Positions 7,803 to 16,558 of a DNA stretch of 64,000 nt are shown piece by piece. The position numbers were made by a program, and so were the translations under genes. The DNA is from CAWBRT01 sp963832365 (GTDB lineage Bacteria > Acidobacteriota > Terriglobia > Terriglobales > Acidobacteriaceae). The notes under the pieces are model-generated. The model searched no databases. It was not told where the DNA came from and saw only the letters and a list, made by a program, of their open reading frames with translations. The stretch spans positions 124,001 to 188,000 of the forward strand of contig CAWHUL010000002.1 in assembly GCA_963832365.1 (NCBI GenBank), read 5' to 3'. Within the stretch, counting starts at the first letter, position 1. Every line of letters begins with the position of its first letter.

Positions 7803-8921
7803 ATGAGACGGTTTGCATTAATTGCGGCTCTGATCGTTGGTGTTGTTTTCACCATGCCGGGTGCGGCATTTTCTCAAGCCATCGAGAATCAGTTCTATCT
7901 CATCACCCCTGTATCCAAGGACGTTCATGATCCGATGCTGAAGGCGTTCGCCGCCTACGCAAAGAAAAAATGGAATGTCGATGTGACAACCAGTGCCATG
8001 CCGCAAGGCACGCCGGTTGCCTACGGCCAGATCGTGGAGTGGAAGGGGAGACCACAGGCAGATGTTTTCTGGGGCGGTGAGGGGATACTTTTTGACAAGC
8101 TGGCCCAACAAGGGCTGCTGGACAAGCTACAGCTTCCTGAAAAGATGTGGCGCGAAATTCCTGCCACGATCGGTAAGCCGGTGGGACTGCCACTCAAGGA
8201 CCCAAAGAAGTTTTGGGTTGGGACGATGCTGGAACCCTATGGGATCATTTATCAGCCAAAACTTCTCAAGCGTCTCGGCGTGCAGATCAAAGACTGGGAC
8301 GACCTGCTCAATCCGAAGCTAAAAGGGCAGATCGCACAGTGTACTCCCGATAGATCCAGCAGCAGCCATGCTTCCTATGAAGTTATTTTGCAAACCGATG
8401 GCTGGGACAAAGGATGGGACTGGCTGACGAAGCTTGCGGCGAACACGAAAATCTTTGCCGCCCGCTCGCGCGACGTGCCGAACGTGGTAGCCAAAGGAGA
8501 GTTCGCCGTCGGCTTTGCGGTGCCGAGCTATATGGCCTTTGCCGAGGTGCTGAATGGTTATGACCTTGGGTTTGTCTATCCGAAGAATGCCTATGTGACG
8601 CCGGAGCCGATGGCTGTTTTGAAAGGTGCGCCTCACCCGAAGGCGGCCCATGCCTTCATCGAATTCCTGTTAAGCGAAGAAGGTCAGAGACTTGTCTCTG
8701 CGATGGGAGTCTATCCGATTACCGCCAAGTACAAGGTTCAGGGCCCTGCCGGTTCCAATCAGGAAAAGGCTGTGGCTTTCACGGGTGGGATTCGATCCTT
8801 CTTCGATATCCCGGTGGGCAATGTTTACAGCGACTCGGTTGCCGGGCCGCGAAACGAACAAGTAAATGCCTACTTCCGCAAGGAAATCGCGGAGAAACAT
8901 AAGGACCTCGTTAAGAGATAA
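7803..8921 (+). CDS. ABC transporter periplasmic substrate-binding protein
   Basis: A 372-residue secreted binding protein. The N-terminus has a signal peptide, with a hydrophobic core at residues 5-20 and likely cleavage after AFSQA. The mature part has the two-lobe layout of the iron(III)/AfuA/phosphonate-type binding proteins: VDVTTSAMPQGTPVAYGQI, PQADVFWGGEG, then a conserved loop with PDRSSSSHASYEVILQ and WDKGWDWLTKLAAN, then GEFAVGFAVPSY. The start ATG 7803 has AGGAGGGA ten bases upstream; the frame is open further left without a good start. It is the first gene of an operon with an ATPase and a fused permease. Substrate is not evident: iron, a phosphonate or a sugar/glycerol phosphate are all possible for this superfamily. 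The neighbouring glpD-glpP pair and HAD phosphatase favour a phosphorylated compound. Confidence 0.85.
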   Translation: MRRFALIAALIVGVVFTMPGAAFSQAIENQFYLITPVSKDVHDPMLKAFAAYAKKKWNVDVTTSAMPQGTPVAYGQIVEWKGRPQADVFWGGEGILFDKLAQQGLLDKLQLPEKMWREIPATIGKPVGLPLKDPKKFWVGTMLEPYGIIYQPKLLKRLGVQIKDWDDLLNPKLKGQIAQCTPDRSSSSHASYEVILQTDGWDKGWDWLTKLAANTKIFAARSRDVPNVVAKGEFAVGFAVPSYMAFAEVLNGYDLGFVYPKNAYVTPEPMAVLKGAPHPKAAHAFIEFLLSEEGQRLVSAMGVYPITAKYKVQGPAGSNQEKAVAFTGGIRSFFDIPVGNVYSDSVAGPRNEQVNAYFRKEIAEKHKDLVKR

Positions 8922-8925
8922 CTTC

Positions 8926-10014
8926 ATGCACATCCACTTGAAGGATGTCGTAAAGAGATTTGGCGCCCTGGAAGCGGTAAGTCACGTGTCCCTGGAAATA
9001 CAGGACGGTGAGTTGTTTACCCTTCTAGGGCCGTCAGGTTGCGGAAAAACGACGATCCTGCGGCTCATTGGCGGCTTTCACAAGCCCGACGAAGGAGAAG
9101 TGTACTTCGGCGACAAAGAAGTATCGGCCATTCCCACTTACCAGCGAAACATCGGCATGGTCTTCCAGAACTATGCTCTCTGGCCGCACATGACAATTTT
9201 TGACAATGTAGCCTATGGTCTGAAAATCAAGAAGATTCCCAGGACGGAGATACCCGACAGGGTAAACAGAGTGCTGTCCATGGTCAACCTGACGGGACTG
9301 GAAAAGCGCTATCCCGGTCAGCTCTCCGGCGGCCAGCAGCAGCGCGTTGCACTGGCGCGTGCCTTGGTTCTCAATCCTGATGTACTGCTTCTCGATGAGC
9401 CTCTTTCCAATCTTGACGCAAAAATACGCCTGCAGGTCCGCGCCGAGATCAGGAAGCTCCAGAAGGAATTGGCGATCACCTCGATCTATGTGACCCACGA
9501 CCAGGAAGAGGCCCTCACCATTTCCGATCGTATCGCAGTCATCAAGGGCGGGAAGATTCAACAGATCGGAGCGCCCAGGGACCTCTACGAACGGCCGGAG
9601 AATCCATTCGTGGCCGATTTTATCGGTATCAATAACCTGATCGCAGGCGTGGTAAAGCAGGTCGATGAGGCGAATCGGTTGATGGTAGTCGAAACCCGTT
9701 TTGGCTCGATTCAATGTCTGCCCGTCAAACAGCTACGGCAGGGAGATGAGTGCAAGATTTCCGTTCGTCCCGAGGTCGCTTTCATCGAACGGCCCGATGA
9801 GGCGCAAGACGGCATGAACGTAATTTGCGGGACCGTAAGCTTTGCCTCGTATATCGGTAACGCTATACGCTACGACATCGCACTTGACCGGGAAACCATC
9901 TTTAGAGTTGACGTGCAGAACCCTAGGAATCAGGAACCGCTCCCGATCAACCAAAAGGTGAGAGTTTGTTTCCCCATTCGAGTAACGCTTGGGATTCCTG
10001 TGTTGAAGGGCTAG
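8926..10014 (+). CDS. ABC transporter ATP-binding protein (PotA/FbpC-type)
   Basis: A 362-residue cytosolic ATPase that powers the importer. Walker A is GPSGCGKTT near residue 36, the Q-loop is VFQNYALWPHM, the signature is LSGGQQQR near 132, Walker B is VLLLDEPLSNLD near 153, and the H-loop is YVTHDQEEAL. A C-terminal TOBE domain of about 120 residues follows, as in the spermidine, iron and phosphonate importers. ATG 8926 lies four bases after the end of the binding-protein gene and precedes MHIHLKDVVKRFG, a standard start; the frame opens further upstream inside the previous gene. The permease gene follows after ten bases. Confidence 0.92.
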   Translation: MHIHLKDVVKRFGALEAVSHVSLEIQDGELFTLLGPSGCGKTTILRLIGGFHKPDEGEVYFGDKEVSAIPTYQRNIGMVFQNYALWPHMTIFDNVAYGLKIKKIPRTEIPDRVNRVLSMVNLTGLEKRYPGQLSGGQQQRVALARALVLNPDVLLLDEPLSNLDAKIRLQVRAEIRKLQKELAITSIYVTHDQEEALTISDRIAVIKGGKIQQIGAPRDLYERPENPFVADFIGINNLIAGVVKQVDEANRLMVVETRFGSIQCLPVKQLRQGDECKISVRPEVAFIERPDEAQDGMNVICGTVSFASYIGNAIRYDIALDRETIFRVDVQNPRNQEPLPINQKVRVCFPIRVTLGIPVLKG

Positions 10015-10024
10015 GAGCCGGAAC

Positions 10025-11740
10025 GTGAAGACCGAGACAGCAGCAGTGGCGACGAAATCACGAATCTGGTCCGACGTGCATGTTGGAGAACTTCTTGGTT
10101 ACGCGGGCCTCTGGTGCTTCTTCATCATTTTTTTGATCTACCCGTTGATTCGTCTGTTTTACGACAGTGTCACCACCGATGACGGAATCCTTACCCTGGG
10201 GAACTATCATCAGTTCTTTACCGATGCTTTCTATTTGAGATCATTCTTCAACTCCATGGTGCTTGGCGTTGCTTGTGTGATCACTACCTCGGTGCTGGGC
10301 ATTGCCATCGCGTTTCTCTTGCTTCGTTACGATTTTCCCTGCAGGAAGCTCTTTTCCTATCTCACTATCATTCCGATGATTATGCCGCCCTTGGTTGGCG
10401 TCATGGGCTTCACCTTTATCCTGGGTCGCGCAGGGACGGTCAATATCATCCTGCAGGACTATTTTGGCTTTGAGCAGCCTATCAACTTCATGTATGGAAT
10501 TCATGGAGTGCTGCTGGTCGAGACCCTTCACCTGTTCCCGCTGATGACGTTGAGTATCGTGGACGCGATGTCGAAGATATCGCCCTCACTGGATGAGGCG
10601 GCCGAGAGCGTTGGGTCGCGAGGGTTGCGCAAGTTTCTGGATATTACTTTCCCCTTGACCACGCCGGGCTATGTCACCGGCGCGCTGCTGGTCTTTATCT
10701 GGACCTTTGCTGACTTCGCAACGCCGCTGGTGGTCGGCGTGGATGACCTGCTCGCCTCGCAGGCCTATCTGAATATTGTCCAGTTTGTCGACCGCAGGCT
10801 TTTCAAGATGGGGATCGTGATCTCGGCCATCATGGTCATTCTGGCAATTTTGTTTCTCATCATTGCCAAAAAGTATGTGGCCATCAAGGACTATAGTTCG
10901 CTCTCCTATTCGCAAATAGAGAGGAAGAAGCTATCGATTTGGTCGCAACTTGGCGTGGTTGGCTTTCTGGTCGGCGTTTTGATCTTCGCCTTTATTCCCT
11001 ATTTCGGGATCGCCCTTGATTCGTTTGGGAAGGGCTGGGCGTTGACGCCATTTCCGGTGAAGTACACGCTTCAGTATTTCGAGCGAGTCTCGGTTGAGAC
11101 GCCCAAGTTCATCCTCAACAGCCTTCTCTATTCAGGTATTTCCGTAGCGATCTGCATCGCCGTGGGAGTTCCGGCGGCATGGGTCATGGCGCGAACCAAA
11201 CTTCCGGGCAGAGAAGTCCTCGATTCATTGACGACGCTGATCCTGGCCCTGCCCGGGACGGGGATTGGCATCGCTTACATGCGCGCCTTTCGCGATCCGC
11301 TGCCGTTCATGGGGATTCCCCTCATCGGGATGTGGATCGTCATTCCCATCGTGCTTGGCGTGCGACGCCTGCCTTACACGGTGCGGGGGACGTTTTCCTC
11401 TTTGCTGATCGTCCATCGTTCTTTCGAGGAGGCAGCCGAAAGTGTTGGGGCAGCCAAAATTAGAACCTTCAAGGACGTGACCCTTCCCCTCATCTGGAAG
11501 GGAGTGCTCACTGGCGCTCTGTATTCCTTCATCCTGGCGTTGCAAGAGGCTTCTGCTACGCTTCTGCTGGTCGTCCCCGGCCACGAAATGATGACTGTGG
11601 GGATCTTCAATTTTTATATAGGCGGGTCAGTGAATGAAGCGGCAGCGCTGGGACTGATTTTGATCATTCTTGGCGCGATCTGTCTTTTGATCATCAACCG
11701 GCTTGCTGGATCATCCAGGATGGGGGGCGTTTTTGGCTAA
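10025..11740 (+). CDS. ABC transporter permease, two fused permease domains
   Basis: A 571-residue inner-membrane protein made of two six-helix permease halves in tandem. Each half has its own EAA loop that contacts the ATPase: DEAAESVGSRGLRKF near residue 193 and EEAAESVGAAKIRTF near residue 469. Fused permeases of this length are typical of the iron(III)/phosphonate-type importers (FbpB-like). The start is GTG 10025 after GGAGCCGGAAC. Together with the two genes before it, this makes a complete importer with one permease chain per complex. Confidence 0.9.
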   Translation: MKTETAAVATKSRIWSDVHVGELLGYAGLWCFFIIFLIYPLIRLFYDSVTTDDGILTLGNYHQFFTDAFYLRSFFNSMVLGVACVITTSVLGIAIAFLLLRYDFPCRKLFSYLTIIPMIMPPLVGVMGFTFILGRAGTVNIILQDYFGFEQPINFMYGIHGVLLVETLHLFPLMTLSIVDAMSKISPSLDEAAESVGSRGLRKFLDITFPLTTPGYVTGALLVFIWTFADFATPLVVGVDDLLASQAYLNIVQFVDRRLFKMGIVISAIMVILAILFLIIAKKYVAIKDYSSLSYSQIERKKLSIWSQLGVVGFLVGVLIFAFIPYFGIALDSFGKGWALTPFPVKYTLQYFERVSVETPKFILNSLLYSGISVAICIAVGVPAAWVMARTKLPGREVLDSLTTLILALPGTGIGIAYMRAFRDPLPFMGIPLIGMWIVIPIVLGVRRLPYTVRGTFSSLLIVHRSFEEAAESVGAAKIRTFKDVTLPLIWKGVLTGALYSFILALQEASATLLLVVPGHEMMTVGIFNFYIGGSVNEAAALGLILIILGAICLLIINRLAGSSRMGGVFG

Positions 11741-11816
11741 GGCCCGAACAAGACCCAAGTATTGATCCCAGGAAGCGGTGCCGCATGGCCACACCATAAC
11801 CAGCGAAGGGAAGTGA

Positions 11817-12641
11817 ATGCCGGCTGAAACGATCGGCAAAATTCGATGCTTTGTTCTCGATATGGATGGAACTGTGTATCTCGGGAGCCGCTTATTGCCG
11901 GGGGCTCTCGAATTCATAGAGTACCTTCGTGAGACTCAGCGCGACTTTTTGTTTGTGACCAATAACTCTTCGCGTCATGCCGAATACTACGCGAGCAAAT
12001 TGACGAAGCTGGGAATCGACTGCGACGCCGCTAACATACTGACCTCCGGAGAGGCGACCGCCTTCTATATCAATACCCTCAAGCGAGGCGCGCGAATCTT
12101 TCTGCTGGGTACTTCCGAGTTGGAAGAGGAATTCCAAAGGCAAGGATTTACGCTGACCGGCGATGCCCCGGATTTTGTGGTGCTGGGCTTCGACAAAACG
12201 CTGACGTACGGCAAACTGGTGACCGCTTGCGACTGGATACGCAAGGGCGTCCCATTCATCGCCACTCATCCGGATCTGAATTGCCCGACCGAGTCCGGGT
12301 ACATTCCGGATTGCGGCGCGATGGCAGCGTTAATTACGGCCTCGACGGGCGTAGAACCCAAGGTGATTGGCAAGCCGCATCGTGAAATCATCGACATGAT
12401 CCTGCGAAAAAAGGCTTACAACGCAGAGCAACTAGCGATTGTCGGCGACCGCTTGTACACCGATATGGCTACCGGATTCAACGCCCGCATCTGCACGGTT
12501 CTGGTTCTCAGCGGAGAGACAAAGCCTGAGGACCTTCGTGCGGCCCCCAGGCAGCCACAGTATGTCTGCCGCGATCTGGCGGAGCTGACCGAACGGTTGA
12601 TGCGCAGCGACGGAGAGCTCGCGAATTCGGTCCAGGTCTAA
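11817..12641 (+). CDS. HAD-IIA phosphatase, NagD/AraL-like
   Basis: A 274-residue cytosolic phosphatase. Motif I is FVLDMDGTVYLG with the nucleophile Asp15 and acid/base Asp17, motif II is FVTNNSSR, and the C2 cap lies between about 80 and 180. Motif III Lys is in VIGKPH and motif IV is IVGDRLYTDM near residue 210. Family members dephosphorylate p-nitrophenyl phosphate, sugar phosphates, 2-phosphoglycolate or glycerol phosphates. The start ATG 11817 has GAAGGGA upstream and lies 76 bases after the permease gene. In this setting (glpD, glpP, ABC importer) I infer it removes phosphate from an imported phospho-compound or from excess glycerol or sugar phosphate, but no substrate can be proved from sequence. 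Confidence 0.85.
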   Translation: MPAETIGKIRCFVLDMDGTVYLGSRLLPGALEFIEYLRETQRDFLFVTNNSSRHAEYYASKLTKLGIDCDAANILTSGEATAFYINTLKRGARIFLLGTSELEEEFQRQGFTLTGDAPDFVVLGFDKTLTYGKLVTACDWIRKGVPFIATHPDLNCPTESGYIPDCGAMAALITASTGVEPKVIGKPHREIIDMILRKKAYNAEQLAIVGDRLYTDMATGFNARICTVLVLSGETKPEDLRAAPRQPQYVCRDLAELTERLMRSDGELANSVQV

Positions 12642-12821
12642 GTAGTAGAACTCTGCAATTTCAGGAATGTACCCGCCCGGCGGCAACCCGCTCCAAGATA
12701 CTCGAATCATCCAGTTGAGGCCTTACGGGGTTAAAGCATCCAGACCACCGCAGCCCGTAAGAGGCACGCCCATCGTTGATGGTTCGGGAATACACCTACC
12801 GCTCTAAGTAGTTCGAGGTGA

Positions 12822-13619
12822 ATGATGCGCGGAAAGACATTGCTATGGTTGTTCGTTCTCGTGAGCTTGCTTGGTGGAGTGGCGTGCAGCAAGAAGCAGA
12901 CTGACTCCGGCCAGGCGTCGCAGTCTACGGCGTCGCAGCCCCCGGCGACGGCGGCGTCTCCTGGGCAACAAGCGAGTTCCACACCTGCGCAGCCGGCACA
13001 GCCTTCTGCGCCTCCGGTTCAGACAGCTGCTCCGGCAACGCAATCTGCTGCAAGCAAGCCGGAAGACCAAGCAGAGAAGCGCGTAACCGCAGCGGTGCCG
13101 ACCGGCACGCCTCTGGCTGTGCAACTCGACAGCGCAGTCAGCTCGAAGACTGCGAAAGCGGGCGAAACTTTCACCGCCACGGTCGCCAATCCGGTTGTCG
13201 TGCAAGGCGAGACGCTGATTCCACGAGGCGCCAAAGTAACCGGCAAAGTGACACAGGTGAAGGCAGCCGGGAAGATCAAAGGAGCTGCGCAAATGGGGCT
13301 CAAGTTGACCGCGATCACGATAAGAGGGCAGAGCTATAAAGTGAGCTCGAATGAAATTGCGCAGACTTCAAAAGGAAAAGGCAAGCGCACGGCCGTAATG
13401 GGCGGCGGTGGAGCGGCGCTGGGAGGCACTGTGGGCGGCTTGGCCGGTGGCGGCAAGGGTGCAGTGGTCGGCTTGCTTGCCGGCGGCGCTGCAGGAACCG
13501 CGGGTTCGGCATTTACCGGCGATGCCAATATCACATTGCCGGCGGAATCCGTGCTCAGTTTCCGGCTGTCTCAGCCGCTCGATTTGAGCGAGTCGACGAC
13601 GTTGAGTTCGTCCAAATGA
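12822..13619 (+). CDS. Lipoprotein with Pro/Ala/Gln-rich linker and glycine-zipper segment
   Basis: A 265-residue protein of unknown function. The N-terminus is a lipoprotein signal with the lipobox LLGGVAC ending at Cys22. A disordered linker rich in Ser, Ala, Pro and Gln runs to about residue 85. A folded domain of about 100 residues follows, with GTPLAVQLDSAVSSKTAKAG and IPRGAKVTGKV, which looks like the small beta domains found in acidobacterial cell-envelope proteins. Residues about 190-230 are glycine-zipper-like (GGGGAALGGTVGGLAGGG), suggesting insertion into or passage along a membrane. The start ATG 12822 has GAGGTGA before it. The gene is monocistronic as far as I can see and convergent with the DedA-rhodanese gene. 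Confidence 0.75.
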   Translation: MMRGKTLLWLFVLVSLLGGVACSKKQTDSGQASQSTASQPPATAASPGQQASSTPAQPAQPSAPPVQTAAPATQSAASKPEDQAEKRVTAAVPTGTPLAVQLDSAVSSKTAKAGETFTATVANPVVVQGETLIPRGAKVTGKVTQVKAAGKIKGAAQMGLKLTAITIRGQSYKVSSNEIAQTSKGKGKRTAVMGGGGAALGGTVGGLAGGGKGAVVGLLAGGAAGTAGSAFTGDANITLPAESVLSFRLSQPLDLSESTTLSSSK

Positions 13620-13659
13620 TGTGGCGGCGACTACGACTACGCGGGTGGGTAGGGCGCGC

Positions 13660-14652
13660 TTATTTCATAAGTTCCCGCGGACGGCTAAAATCCGGCAGGT
13701 GCACGAGGTCTTCGTGCGGTACGTCTTCAACGGGGAGTCCAGCTTTGCGCCAAGCCGCGAGGCCGCCGTTGATCACAAATGCATTGAATGCTTTTTCCCG
13801 CAGTAGATGCGCCACCCGGGCGCTGGTCGCTTCGCGCAGTCAGGTGCAGTACAGGTAGATATCCTTGTCATGGGAGAGGCGCTTGATCTCCTCATCGAGG
13901 TTGTTGGGTTCAATGCGAATGGACCCCTGGATACGCGCGGCGCCGGGGTCGTAGTACCCATGACTGCGAACGTCGACCAGAAGAATCTTGTCCGATCCTT
14001 CAGAATGGAGCCTGTTTGCCAGCTCGTCCACCTGAACGCGTGGCACGATCCGGTAAATGCGGTTCTTGCCGTAGAGCTGCACTCGATAGACTGCGAACGC
14101 GCCGATGGCAATGGCCATAACGATTCCGGCCACGTGTCCGGCGACCTGAAAGCCATGGGTGAGAGCGACAAGAAAATCATGGAAGAGAAACCCAATGCCG
14201 CCGTATGCCAAGATCCATAAGCTGGCGCCAATGAGATCGAGCGCGACGAACTGGGCAAAGGGCATCTTCATGCTCCCGGCCAGCGGTGGAATCATGGCAC
14301 TGACGCCGGGTATGAACTTGGCAATCAGCAGAGTGGCTCGGCCTCGCTTGTAGAACGACTCGGCGGATCGCAGGATGCAGGTTTCCGGATTACGGGAGAC
14401 TTTGCACATGAGTCCCAAGAGTCCCCAACCCATGTAGCCGCCCAGAACGAAGAGCAGGGAATCTCCCACAAGCATTGCCGCAAGCGCAACGAGAAACGCC
14501 GCCGGAGTTTTCAGGGCTCCTGATGCCGCCGCCGCTCCGCTTCCAACCAATGTCAGCGCGGCTGGTACCGGCACCCCCAGCGATCCCGCAAAGATGATCG
14601 AGGCGAGAATGATGTAGCCGTGTTGCGCGATCCGGAATATTAAGCCGCTCAT
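13660..14652 (-). CDS. DedA-rhodanese fusion with in-frame TGA at a conserved Cys (selenoprotein candidate)
   Basis: The first 200 residues are a DedA/VTT membrane domain (SLGVPVPAALTLVGSGAAA; FIPGVSAMIPPLAGSMKMP) with about five hydrophobic segments. A cytosolic rhodanese domain begins near residue 205 (ILLVDVRSHGYYDPGAARI). At codon 271 (13840-13842) the frame meets TGA straight after IYLYCT. Reading on in the same frame gives LREATSARVAHLLREKAF, then INGGLAAWRKAGLPVE, and a TAA at 13660-13662. Relatives have YCTC or YCSC at this point, so TGA stands exactly where the second Cys should be. No other defect is present in the 59 codons beyond. A small hairpin starts 16 bases after the TGA. The gene is either a selenoprotein of 330 residues or carries a nonsense mutation leaving 270 residues without the rhodanese C-terminus. 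The start ATG 14652 is the only good one. Confidence 0.75.
13809..13823 (-). other. SECIS-like hairpin downstream of the in-frame TGA
   Basis: On the leftward strand a perfect 5-bp GC stem (GCGCC with GGCGC) closes a 5-base loop, CGGGT. The loop begins 22 bases after the TGA at 13840-13842. Bacterial SECIS elements, as generally described, lie 16-37 bases after the UGA and have a G in the first two loop positions; this hairpin meets both rules. The stem is short and the region is GC-rich, so the match could be chance. Confidence 0.4.
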
Positions 14653-14721
14653 ACGGAGTGATCTCTACTTCTTACTGCGCGACCGAAAGACTAGCTCTAT
14701 TTTCAGCACGCGCAAACAGCA

Positions 14722-14755
14722 TACCCTTCGCTACGTTCAGGATGACACCTCGGAG
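14722..14755 (-). repeat. Short dispersed repeat, copy 1
   Basis: The leftward strand reads TCATCCTGAACGTAGCGAAG followed by GGTATGC. The core TCCTGAnCGnAGCGAAGGnT recurs near 51752 in this window. Such sequences are scattered through acidobacterial intergenic regions and give spurious peptides of the HPERSEG type. It lies just past the end of the first PPK2 gene. Confidence 0.5.
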
Positions 14756-14790
14756 AAAAGTCTTTCAGCGGACTGTGAAGCCGTGCCTTC

Positions 14791-15564
14791 TCAACTCCCG
14801 GTCGTGATCCTGGAAGCCTTCTTACGCCCTGCGCCTCGCAGAGGATCTGCCGGCTGATATCCGAGCCCGGCCGATAATAGCTCCACCAGTTTCGCCAGCA
14901 CCTTTGTCCTTGCCCAATACTTGTCGTTACCTTCCACCAGACACCATGGTGCCCCAGTCGTACTGGTCTTAACCAACATCTCCTCGACTGCCTCCTCGTA
15001 CGCGCCCCACTTGTCGCGGTTTCTCCAGTCCTCATCCGTAAGCTTCCATGCTTTGTAGCCGACGGCTTTGCGCTCCTCGAAGCGCCGAAGCTGCTCCTCG
15101 CGGGAGATGTGGATCCAGAACTTTGCCAGGACTGTTCCGAAATCACGTAATTGCCGCTCGAAAGAATTGATTTCCTTGAAGGCTCGTTTCCATTCCGCCT
15201 CGGTGGCGAATCCTTCCACGCGCTCCACCAGCACCCGGCCGTACCACGACCGGTCAAAGATCGCCATCTGCCCGTGCTCCGGCAGTCGCCTCCAGAATCG
15301 ATAAAGGTAGTGCCGGGTTTTGTCCTCCCCTTGCGGAGCGCTGATCGGATAGACGACATAGCCGCGCGGGTCCAGCTTTTCAGTAACCCGCTTGATGACA
15401 CCGCCTTTGCCGGCCGCGTCCCAGCCCTCGAAGAGGACGATTACGGGACGCTGTTGCAGGTATATTTGGTATCCCAGTTCGCGGAGTTGAATTTGCCGTC
15501 GCGCCAGCTCGCGCACGTAGGCCGCACGATCGAGTTTGCGGGTCAGGTCCATTCTTTCCAGCAT
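14791..15564 (-). CDS. Polyphosphate kinase 2 family protein
   Basis: A 257-residue cytosolic PPK2 kinase, which transfers phosphate between polyphosphate and a nucleoside mono- or diphosphate. Walker A reads VLFEGWDAAGKGG near residue 44, the lid region and substrate loop follow as KLDPRGYVVYPISAPQ, and Walker B is IFDRSWYGRVLVERV. The catalytic block is complete and the length is usual for a single-domain PPK2. It begins at ATG 15564, overlapping the stop of the upstream PPK2 gene by one base (TGATG), so the two are translationally coupled. The two copies differ clearly in sequence, so they may differ in nucleotide preference (class I, II or III cannot be decided by eye). Confidence 0.88.
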   Translation of the reverse strand: MLERMDLTRKLDRAAYVRELARRQIQLRELGYQIYLQQRPVIVLFEGWDAAGKGGVIKRVTEKLDPRGYVVYPISAPQGEDKTRHYLYRFWRRLPEHGQMAIFDRSWYGRVLVERVEGFATEAEWKRAFKEINSFERQLRDFGTVLAKFWIHISREEQLRRFEERKAVGYKAWKLTDEDWRNRDKWGAYEEAVEEMLVKTSTTGAPWCLVEGNDKYWARTKVLAKLVELLSAGLGYQPADPLRGAGRKKASRITTGS

Positions 15565-16364
15565 CAGAGTTTTCCTCGGCCCAGGGACTCCATGGCCGCA
15601 CGCAGATCGGCGTCGCGTGGCATGCCAGCCGCTTGGGTGCGCGGCGGTGCGCTCGCCCCCAAACGCTTTTCCATGGCGGTAATGATGGTTTCAAATACCT
15701 TCTTCCGCGCGTGCCATTTGGAGGTGGCCTCGACGATGGTCCATGGCGCATATTCCGATTCCGTCAGCTCCAGCATCTCCTCGATCGCCACCAGGTACTT
15801 CTCATATTTCTTGTGGCGCGCCCAGTCAGCCCGCGTCACCCGCCAAGCTTCCAGCGGATTTGCTTCGATCATGCGGAATCGCCTGCTCTGCTCTTTCTTG
15901 CTGATGTGAAGAAAAAGCTTCAGAATGGCGGTGCCGTCGTCGGAGAGCATGCGCTCAAACTCGACGATGTCGCGAAGAGCCTCCCGCACCGCCTTTTCCG
16001 GAATTGCGCGCTCGACGCGCTCCTCAAGCACGCGGGAGTACCAACTGTGATCGAAGAGGACCATCTCGCCCCGGTTCGGAACTTTCAGCCAGAAGCGCCA
16101 TAGCCAGGGCCGCTGCTGCTCGTAAGTGCGCGGAGCGGTGATGGGGTAAAGCTTGAATCCACGAGGATCCAACCGCTGAGTCAGCGTGCTGATCGTGGTG
16201 CCTTTGCCGGAGGCGTCCCAGCCTTCGATGATCACCACGGTAGAGACACCCTGATCCCAACATGCCTTCTCCAGATCGTAGAGACGCCGCTGCAGGCCCG
16301 GTAGAGTGCTCTTGTATTCTTCCCGTGACAGCTTTTTCTTCTTCAGGTTAATGTTTTCTAACAT
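15564..16364 (-). CDS. Polyphosphate kinase 2 family protein (second tandem copy)
   Basis: A 266-residue PPK2-family protein. Walker A is VVIIEGWDASGKGTT near residue 40, followed by LDPRGFKLYPITAPRT and the Walker B-like LFDHSWYSRVLEERVE. In the Walker B motif the sequence is FDHSWY where the neighbour has FDRSWY, one visible active-site difference. The start ATG 16364 gives MLENINLKKKKLSREEYK; the frame is open upstream for 39 codons but that extension has no recognisable sequence. It is the first gene of a two-gene operon. Confidence 0.87.
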   Translation of the reverse strand: MLENINLKKKKLSREEYKSTLPGLQRRLYDLEKACWDQGVSTVVIIEGWDASGKGTTISTLTQRLDPRGFKLYPITAPRTYEQQRPWLWRFWLKVPNRGEMVLFDHSWYSRVLEERVERAIPEKAVREALRDIVEFERMLSDDGTAILKLFLHISKKEQSRRFRMIEANPLEAWRVTRADWARHKKYEKYLVAIEEMLELTESEYAPWTIVEATSKWHARKKVFETIITAMEKRLGASAPPRTQAAGMPRDADLRAAMESLGRGKL

Positions 16365-16558
16365 GGCTGGGAGCCGCTGGCCACGCTTATGCCGTGCCAT
16401 AACTCGAATACAGGATTGTACACGAGCAACCAGAGACGACTGGCAGTGAGCTTCACCTTGGCTTCGCCTGTGGCTCGGCAAATTGGGTCGCCATCAGCAG
16501 CCAGCGGCGCCATGCCTGCCCGGAATGAACCGGGCAGAGCACGGCGCTTAGACACACA

